Positions 58,697 through 64,000 of a stretch of DNA of 64,000 nucleotides are shown here, one piece after another. This DNA comes from Lapidilactobacillus bayanensis (GTDB taxonomy: Bacteria > Bacillota > Bacilli > Lactobacillales > Lactobacillaceae). Position numbers and translations under genes: made by a program. The notes below the pieces were generated by a model that worked only from the letters and a program-made list of their open reading frames with translations, had not been told where the DNA came from and did not search any database. How positions within the stretch are numbered: position 1 is the stretch's first letter; each line of letters opens with the position of its first letter. The stretch covers positions 47,630 to 111,629 of the forward strand of contig NZ_RHOX01000004.1 of the NCBI RefSeq assembly GCF_003946695.1, written 5' to 3'.

Positions 58697-59530
58697 TTAT
58701 TTGAAGTTACCCCAATATGATGTACGTTTATTTCCGGAAGCATTCCCGGTCGGCAAATAACCATAGCCGTTATTACGAGGTTGACGAATCCATACGTAAC
58801 CGCCAGCGTAGCCATACGCGTTATATTTAACGACGCTACCTTTTGGCAAGACCGCAATCAACGGTGATTTAGTGCTCGCTGAACCAGAACGCAATTTGAT
58901 ACCACCCGGTGTGGTGACTGTGAACGTACCGTTCTGCTTAATCCAGCCTGTTGAAGCCGGTTTAGCTGCCGGGATACCCGCTTTACCAGGGATACCGGGT
59001 TCATCATGAGTGCCGCCATAATAATAGCCCTTGGCTAGTTGAACCACTTCATCAACGTTAATCCCACCCGGACAAGCTGTGGCAGTTACTTCTTTGTGAC
59101 CTAATACGTGCTGACGATCTAACGGGATACCGTATCGTTTGCAGATGTCTGCTACCAGTTTAGCCGTGTTAATAATCGTTTTATGATCAACTTCCCACTT
59201 TGGTGCTCCTGTTTTATTAACATTCTCGATACCAATACTCCGTTGGTTAGGATATGACATTTTAGGCTTATCAGCACCACCAGTACCACCACAGTGCCAA
59301 GCAGCGTCCGATTCGCTAATGCAACCGATAATCTCGGTCGGCGTCACTTCATAGTGAGCAGATGTGTTAGCGCGACCGCCTTTTACCCAAGTGTTCATGG
59401 CCACGTTTTTATTCGTGGTTGCGTTGTGATGAATAACAATCCGGTCAATCTTGTGCCCACCACGAGAACTATAGTTCATAATCTTAGGATTGACGCTAGT
59501 AATTAACTTGCTGAAAACTTCTCCAGACAT
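58697..59530 (-). CDS. Phage endolysin, N-acetylmuramoyl-L-alanine amidase with SH3 domain
   Basis: 277 residues. The N-terminal amidase_2/PGRP domain (residues about 25-165) has zinc ligands H34 or H35 (IVIHHNA), H145 (LGHKE) and C153 (TACPGG). A proline/glycine linker (GIPGKAGIPAAKP) leads to a C-terminal bacterial SH3 wall-binding domain (GGIKLRSGSASTKSPLI, YVWIRQPRNNGYGYLP). It overlaps the holin stop by one base (TAATG) with AGGAGG upstream. There is no signal peptide, so export depends on the holin. Confidence 0.95.
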   Translation of the reverse strand: MSGEVFSKLITSVNPKIMNYSSRGGHKIDRIVIHHNATTNKNVAMNTWVKGGRANTSAHYEVTPTEIIGCISESDAAWHCGGTGGADKPKMSYPNQRSIGIENVNKTGAPKWEVDHKTIINTAKLVADICKRYGIPLDRQHVLGHKEVTATACPGGINVDEVVQLAKGYYYGGTHDEPGIPGKAGIPAAKPASTGWIKQNGTFTVTTPGGIKLRSGSASTKSPLIAVLPKGSVVKYNAYGYAGGYVWIRQPRNNGYGYLPTGNASGNKRTSYWGNFK

Positions 59531-59733
59531 TACTTGTCCTCCTTCTTATATTGAGTTGAGCTGATCATAAATAATGAACCAGCAAACGTTGCAACCGCCG
59601 CGATCGTGGCTGTGATTGCGTCTGTATCGAAGTGGTAAATTGCGCCTAATGCTTTGATCAAAACGATCGAAGCGGGTGCCGCAATAGTTAGAGCCCATTT
59701 AAGGCTGTCGTAAACTTTATTTGGTAATTTCAT
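59530..59733 (-). CDS. Phage holin (Hol118-like)
   Basis: 67 residues with two membrane segments (WALTIAAPASIVLIKALGAIY and ATIAAVATFAGSLFMISSTQ) and a charged tail YKKEDK. The pattern matches the A118-type holins (Phage_holin_5). It sits directly before the lysin. Confidence 0.88.
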   Translation of the reverse strand: MKLPNKVYDSLKWALTIAAPASIVLIKALGAIYHFDTDAITATIAAVATFAGSLFMISSTQYKKEDK

Positions 59734-59746
59734 AATTAACCTCTCC

Positions 59747-60061
59747 TTATTTAAATAACTTCACAATGACATCAATCACAACTGCAGCTAACCCACTAGC
59801 GCCAAAAATCATGCCAAACATTTTAAGCTGATTGCCTTTAGTTATTTTTTGAATTTCAAAATCATGTTGTTCAGCGCTATTGTTGCGTTTTAAAATTTCT
59901 TTCAAGATTTGATTGTTCTGCTCACGTAAATATTGATTTGAACTGTCAACTCGCTGTAATCCGGAGCGCAAATCTTCACGCAAGTTCTGAACGTCCTTCT
60001 CAACTCTATTAAGTCGGTCACCGTGATCTTTAACTTCTTCTTTTAAATCTTCCAAGTGCAT
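59747..60061 (-). CDS. XhlA-like phage protein
   Basis: 104 residues: a long coiled coil (LKEEVKDHGDRLNRVEKDVQ) followed by a C-terminal membrane segment (MFGMIFGASGLAAVVIDVIV). This is the haemolysin XhlA layout, often the holin partner in lysis cassettes. The start is set at the ATG 60061, with AGGAA just upstream. Confidence 0.85.
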   Translation of the reverse strand: MHLEDLKEEVKDHGDRLNRVEKDVQNLREDLRSGLQRVDSSNQYLREQNNQILKEILKRNNSAEQHDFEIQKITKGNQLKMFGMIFGASGLAAVVIDVIVKLFK

Positions 60062-60103
60062 CACTTCCTATTAATATGATGGAACCGGCTACTAATACGG
60101 CGA

Positions 60104-60247
60104 CTATTCTGCGTCGCCACTTGATAAACCCAAGATTCTCTCGACTTCTGGTCTGATAATAGCTGGGACTTCATCAATCGTCCGACCGCCGTCCAATACG
60201 TTTGCAGCATATAAAGCTGCTAAAGAACTAAGTTTATATTTAAGCAT
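60104..60247 (-). CDS. Small phage protein, CD1375-like, copy 2
   Basis: 47 residues (MLKYKLSSLAALYAANVLDG start, then GRTIDEVPAIIRPEVERIL). The ATG has AAAGGAGAGA upstream. The pattern LYA-x4-L-x-G-x-R-T-[IL]-x-x-VP repeats in the next gene upstream, so the two are paralogues. Short proteins of this kind lie behind phage tail genes (CD1375/XkdX-like). The function is unknown. Confidence 0.75.
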   Translation of the reverse strand: MLKYKLSSLAALYAANVLDGGRTIDEVPAIIRPEVERILGLSSGDAE

Positions 60248-60371
60248 TATCTTTTCTCTCCTTTATGATTGTTAATACTTGTTCACGCAATATTTCAGGA
60301 ACAGACTCTAGCGTCCGTTCGCCTGATAGCACTGCATCTGCATACAGCTTAGTAACGAATTCTAGCTTCAT
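60240..60371 (-). CDS. Small phage protein, CD1375-like, copy 1
   Basis: 43 residues (MKLEFVTKLYADAVLSGERT start, then LESVPEILREQVLTIIKER). It overlaps the preceding gene by 4 nt (ATGA) and the next by 8 nt, so it is clearly translated in the operon. It is paralogous to its neighbour. Confidence 0.75.
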   Translation of the reverse strand: MKLEFVTKLYADAVLSGERTLESVPEILREQVLTIIKERKDNA

Positions 60372-60682
60372 GATAAGCCTCCTGATAGCAAAATATCTGA
60401 CAACTCTAGCAGTGCTGACTGCAACTCATCATTCTGCTGTTTGAGTGCAGTTACCTGTTCGGCCGGTGATGGTTCTTGTTGCTGTGGTGGCTCCGGTTCT
60501 TGATAGTCAGAGTCTAATACGAATACACCATTAATCAAATGAGTATGACCGCCAACCAGCTGACTTGTATCGTTGACTTCATAGACAGTTAAACCGTTAT
60601 GTTCTTCACCAACGGCACGCTCATCACTGGCATAGCCCCAGCCGGTCAGTAAACCATCTTCTACTTTTGCATTTATCTTCAT
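60368..60682 (-). CDS. Phage tail-associated small protein
   Basis: 104 residues. The N-terminal part is beta-rich (KINAKVEDGLLTGWGYA). A linker rich in proline and glutamine follows, then a short C-terminal coiled coil (VTALKQQNDELQSALLELSD). It is of the kind found just after tail spike genes (DUF2977/XkdW-like). The function is unknown. AGGTG precedes the ATG. Confidence 0.75.
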   Translation of the reverse strand: MKINAKVEDGLLTGWGYASDERAVGEEHNGLTVYEVNDTSQLVGGHTHLINGVFVLDSDYQEPEPPQQQEPSPAEQVTALKQQNDELQSALLELSDILLSGGLS

Positions 60683-60690
60683 ACATTCAC

Positions 60691-63600
60691 CTACTTTGCG
60701 TCATTATAAGGATAATCATCGTATGTTACATAGCTTACTGTCCCCTGAAAAGTACCATTACCTTGACCAGTCGTTGGGATTAATCGCCAACCATCACTGT
60801 TTGGATAAACAACACATGAGTAGCCTCGGTATGATAGTGAAGGACATGTAATACCCACACTTGCTAGGCTTGCCGGCGTATAGCCTTTAGGAATTGCCGA
60901 TAGGCCAACCCACCCAGTATCACTTAACAACATAAATGAAAAACCAACATTAACCTGCATTCCTTTACGTGAGTATCTGACCACAGCTCCTTTGAAATTA
61001 GCCGTATCATTTATGGTATCTTTTCGTTCATATGTGGCTGCGTCTCCAGCTTTTAAATAAGATGAAACAAAGCCATCGTTTGCTGTGACATCACTATGCC
61101 ACTCAGATAGAAACATTGATCCAAACGATATATCAGTTTGATACAGTGGTTTAGAAGCGTCCGGTGTTGAGATAATATTTGAAAACCCTTGTGGCGACAC
61201 TAATGTTTTCACCCATTGCGGTGTCTTGTTTGTTCCATCAGTTAGGTTAGCGGAAATTTCCAAATTAGACGTTAGTTTAGTCGTGCCGCTAACTAGCTGT
61301 GCATAAGGCGAATCGGCTGGTTCATCAGGATTGGCTGTTACATTATTGAACGGAACATTGATATTCGGTGAGTTGATAGTTGAACCGTTAATGGTGACAC
61401 CATTGATAGTCATACCATTTAGCGTGTTTGCGCTGATTGCGTCGGCGTTAACCGGTACGGCCACCCACTTAGAACCGTCATATTGGAATAGTCCTTTTGG
61501 CTTGCCATTTGCATCGGTCAACCAGTGTTGCTGCCCTTTTTTCGGATTAGATGGATAATTAATACCGGAAGATGGAGGCGGAATGATTGCATCGATTTTT
61601 TCATCAGTATCTCCGGGAGCTGGTTCCCAGTCAGTCGCAACATTTCCTTTTTGTAGCGTTATTCTTGACATCCAAACTGTTCCCTTACCATTTGGCCCAA
61701 AGCCAACATAGATATTTGTGGTTTCAGCATCATTGCCAACCTTAAATGTATAGCTAAGTGTATCCATTCCAGATGTCGGCTTAACTATTTCTTTGGCTTG
61801 CCATGCATCAGTTCCACCATTACCATGTTGAAGTGCTACTTTAGTTCCCTGTGTTCCTATAACAACAGCAGATATTGTATACGTTCCACCTTTGGCGACT
61901 TTAATATCGTCTTGAGCATAGCCCCACTGGCCACCGTTCGGATTAACTAAATGTATTACACCACCAGTGTTTGCTGGCCAATCAGTGCCCGGCTTTGAAA
62001 TTTCACGTGTAGCTCCTGTTGCACCATTCCAGTCACGCCAATGCGTGCTTGTTTGATTGATGAAATTACCATTGCGAATTAAATTCTCGCCACCAACTTC
62101 CATTGCGCCAACTAATTCTGTCCAACGATATTGGGTTGGATCAGTGCTGCCAGCCAATATGAAGTCGGTGTATGTTCCCAAATACTTTTTACCTAACGAG
62201 ACCGTTGTAGAGAAGTTAGTTTTTCCATCCTGACTATCTGCCCACGCTTGATGAAAATAAGGCGTCTTGCCATCTGCACCATCTTTACCGTTAGCACCGT
62301 TCTTACCGGCTTTAGCAACAGAGTAGCCAGTCTCATTAGTACCGTCGGTATATGACCACGTTGTACGCGTCCACATAAATTGACCAGCCGCCACGTCAGG
62401 AATTGACGCTGACCAACCTGTCGTTGGCTTAGTGACGCCACTTGAAGAGACTGCATACTCAATCACTGTTGACCTGATACCTGTACCGTCTTTGCCCGGT
62501 AAACCGTCGGAACCTGAATTACCGTCTTTGGCCACATAAGCAACAGAATAGCCAACTTCACTTGATTTATCCGTATAAGTCCAAATAGTCCGTGTCCAGA
62601 GATACTGACCTTTGGTGACGGTTGGCACACTAGCTGACCATGTGCCACTTGGAACGGTTGTACCACTCGTTGATGCCTGATAAGTGACCACGGTTGTAGC
62701 AATACCGACACCATCTTTACCAGGTAAACCGTCACTGCCTTTATCGCCCTTATCGCCTTTTACGAGTTGCCAAAGATATTTAGCTGGGTCGGTTGAATCG
62801 GCCTTAGTGAAGTCATTGTACGTACCGAGATATGCTTTGCCACTTGGATCAGTGATACTAAAGCCAGTCTTACCATCAGAGCTATTCGCATAGGCTTTGT
62901 GGAAGTACGTTGTTTGGCCGTCATCACCCTTGGGGCCTTCGATACCATCAGTCCCGTCTTGACCATCATTCCCCAGTGTCTTCTGCCACTTTCCAGCATA
63001 ATCAGCGACATTATCGCTAGGTGTGCTGACTTTACCGAACACAACTGCCATATAAGCCTTACCCTGTGGCAACGTACTGAACCCATTCCCTTGGTCGTCA
63101 TCTGCATAGCGAACCCACGGATAGTAGGTAATTGATTTAGGCATTTCTTTTAAATTGTCAGCAAGTTCTTTTAGTCTTTCGTCCACGGTACTTACTTCAA
63201 TCAAGTAATCGCCTAGTGTAGCCGTATATTGTTCAAGCGCATAATCGTACTTTAATTCCAAGACACGTGCTGATAAATACAAGTCCTCGTTATCATCAAC
63301 GATATGAACTGTGTCACCAACCGCAATATTATCGGGCATTACAGCGATATCAATCTCATAATTGACCGCTGGATTAGCGGCTTTCTTCAAACCACCTAGC
63401 GCTGATTGGAGTAATGACGCTTGTGTGGTTGCTTCATACGATTTAACACGTTGCAGATGATGAGCCTCTGGGTTAGGATTATTGTTACTCTTAATCCGTG
63501 ACCACAAACGAACCGCGACGGTATCGCGTAAGATACCATCTGTGCCCAGCGTGTAACGTCCGTCTGGGTCAGTCCATTTATACCCTTTTAACGTGATTGG

Positions 63601-64000
63601 CTTGTCTGACCCTTCGGGCGTACCACCAGACGCAACAACAGACGTGTACAAATCATAGGTATTACCAGTGGTAACGATATTGTTAATATCCTTATTAAGG
63701 TACAATCTGACCTGCTTATCAGAACCGCGCTTCTTGTAAATGTTGATGTAGCGGTGTACAACGTTAGTACCGTCAATCTTGAATGAGAAATCCAGCTCTG
63801 CGTCAAACTGCGTGGCGACTGATAGAATTCGCGCCAATGCTGTTTCGTCAGTGCCTTCCCATTCTAGTTTCCGTGAAAGCGTACTAATCTCATTGACACC
63901 AATCTCAAAGCCACTATCAACCGTGAATTTCTCGATATAATAAGCAACGTTATAGGCTTTATCAGCTGTGTAAGCGCCAACCGTTTCATTGATTAAATCC
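60691..64000 (-). CDS. Phage tail protein with endopeptidase-like N-terminal part, partial
   Basis: The frame stays open to the window edge (a TTG at 63837 is internal), giving over 1,100 residues. The N-terminal part resembles prophage tail endopeptidase proteins (LARILSVATQFDAELDFSF, VGDTVHIVDDNEDLYLSARV). The middle has collagen-like GLPGKDG and GKNGANGKDGADGK stretches around two ~80-residue repeats (WTRTIWTYTD, WTRTTWSYTD). These are flanked by two YFHKAYA/YFHQAWA repeats. A carbohydrate-binding-like domain (ENLIRNGNF) follows. The C-terminus probably contacts the host. Confidence 0.88.
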   Translation of the reverse strand, partial: DLINETVGAYTADKAYNVAYYIEKFTVDSGFEIGVNEISTLSRKLEWEGTDETALARILSVATQFDAELDFSFKIDGTNVVHRYINIYKKRGSDKQVRLYLNKDINNIVTTGNTYDLYTSVVASGGTPEGSDKPITLKGYKWTDPDGRYTLGTDGILRDTVAVRLWSRIKSNNNPNPEAHHLQRVKSYEATTQASLLQSALGGLKKAANPAVNYEIDIAVMPDNIAVGDTVHIVDDNEDLYLSARVLELKYDYALEQYTATLGDYLIEVSTVDERLKELADNLKEMPKSITYYPWVRYADDDQGNGFSTLPQGKAYMAVVFGKVSTPSDNVADYAGKWQKTLGNDGQDGTDGIEGPKGDDGQTTYFHKAYANSSDGKTGFSITDPSGKAYLGTYNDFTKADSTDPAKYLWQLVKGDKGDKGSDGLPGKDGVGIATTVVTYQASTSGTTVPSGTWSASVPTVTKGQYLWTRTIWTYTDKSSEVGYSVAYVAKDGNSGSDGLPGKDGTGIRSTVIEYAVSSSGVTKPTTGWSASIPDVAAGQFMWTRTTWSYTDGTNETGYSVAKAGKNGANGKDGADGKTPYFHQAWADSQDGKTNFSTTVSLGKKYLGTYTDFILAGSTDPTQYRWTELVGAMEVGGENLIRNGNFINQTSTHWRDWNGATGATREISKPGTDWPANTGGVIHLVNPNGGQWGYAQDDIKVAKGGTYTISAVVIGTQGTKVALQHGNGGTDAWQAKEIVKPTSGMDTLSYTFKVGNDAETTNIYVGFGPNGKGTVWMSRITLQKGNVATDWEPAPGDTDEKIDAIIPPPSSGINYPSNPKKGQQHWLTDANGKPKGLFQYDGSKWVAVPVNADAISANTLNGMTINGVTINGSTINSPNINVPFNNVTANPDEPADSPYAQLVSGTTKLTSNLEISANLTDGTNKTPQWVKTLVSPQGFSNIISTPDASKPLYQTDISFGSMFLSEWHSDVTANDGFVSSYLKAGDAATYERKDTINDTANFKGAVVRYSRKGMQVNVGFSFMLLSDTGWVGLSAIPKGYTPASLASVGITCPSLSYRGYSCVVYPNSDGWRLIPTTGQGNGTFQGTVSYVTYDDYPYNDAK

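Larger units (their letters stand above)
57202..64000. mobile_element. Prophage, lysis/tail end (continues past the window)
   Basis: Ordered on the minus strand: tail protein, small tail-associated proteins, XhlA-like protein, holin, endolysin, then an Abi cargo gene and the att-like guaA tail. This is the late end of an A118-like siphophage. Integrase and most structural genes would lie to the right. Confidence 0.85.

Noticed and set aside
63837..63837. TTG start for the tail protein
   Set aside because: The frame is open and protein-like upstream to the window edge, so the gene is partial.

Overview
The window comes from a low-GC Firmicute of the Lactobacillaceae. The gene order rodA - DUF2969 - yidD - epuA - murA - DUF1146 - atp operon, a SUF operon of the SufCDSUB type, T-box control of methionine genes, and an A118-like prophage lysis module all point to a Lactobacillus-type genome. 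The species cannot be fixed from the sequence alone (Loigolactobacillus is one guess). Most genes lie on the minus strand.

Layout from left to right. 1-6004: a partial HEAT-like gene, then the Fe-S assembly operon sufC-D-S-U-B. 6968-18310: cell-wall and envelope genes (rodA, yidD, epuA, murA), the complete F1Fo ATP synthase operon (atpB-E-F-H-A-G-D-C) and upp. 18379-25717: glyA, sua5, prmC, prfA, tdk and a divergent murT. 26556-35298: a serine hydrolase, regulators, an alpha/beta hydrolase, rluA-like, recQ, an NmrA-like protein, a FAH-family protein and a DUF898 protein. 35990-43189: an ABC exporter cassette with its own XRE regulator, a MerR-controlled reductase, a HesB-like protein, and folE with an SDR. 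43302-52501: a GH120 beta-xylosidase with a cre site, an ABC-F protein, a Fst-type type I toxin-antitoxin locus, a two-component system with its ABC transporter, and an XRE/DUF3278 pair. 52669-56746: a methionine/cysteine operon behind a T-box. 57202-64000: the end of a prophage (tail protein, small tail-associated proteins, XhlA-like protein, holin, endolysin) with an Abi gene at its edge. It abuts a guaA 3'-end remnant that looks like the attachment site.

The strongest unexplained signal is two families of long, palindromic intergenic repeats. Family A has four copies of about 0.7-0.8 kb (6187, 19780, 25797, 32680). Each lies just beyond the stop codon of a minus-strand gene, always in the same orientation, and three have an intrinsic terminator on the far side. 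Between copies the helices keep base pairing by compensatory changes while the internal mismatches stay fixed. This is what a selected RNA (or hairpin DNA) structure looks like. Family B is built from ~115-bp imperfect palindromes, in tandem at 10671 and 35400 and single at 39745, with a conserved asymmetric bulge. I cannot name either family.

Other notable points are the prophage-edge Abi (HEPN-type) gene behind a small structured RNA ending in a terminator, the complete Fst-like toxin locus with direct repeats and antisense promoter, and three CTTAA repeats at 11-bp spacing upstream of the ABC genes next to an OmpR-type regulator.
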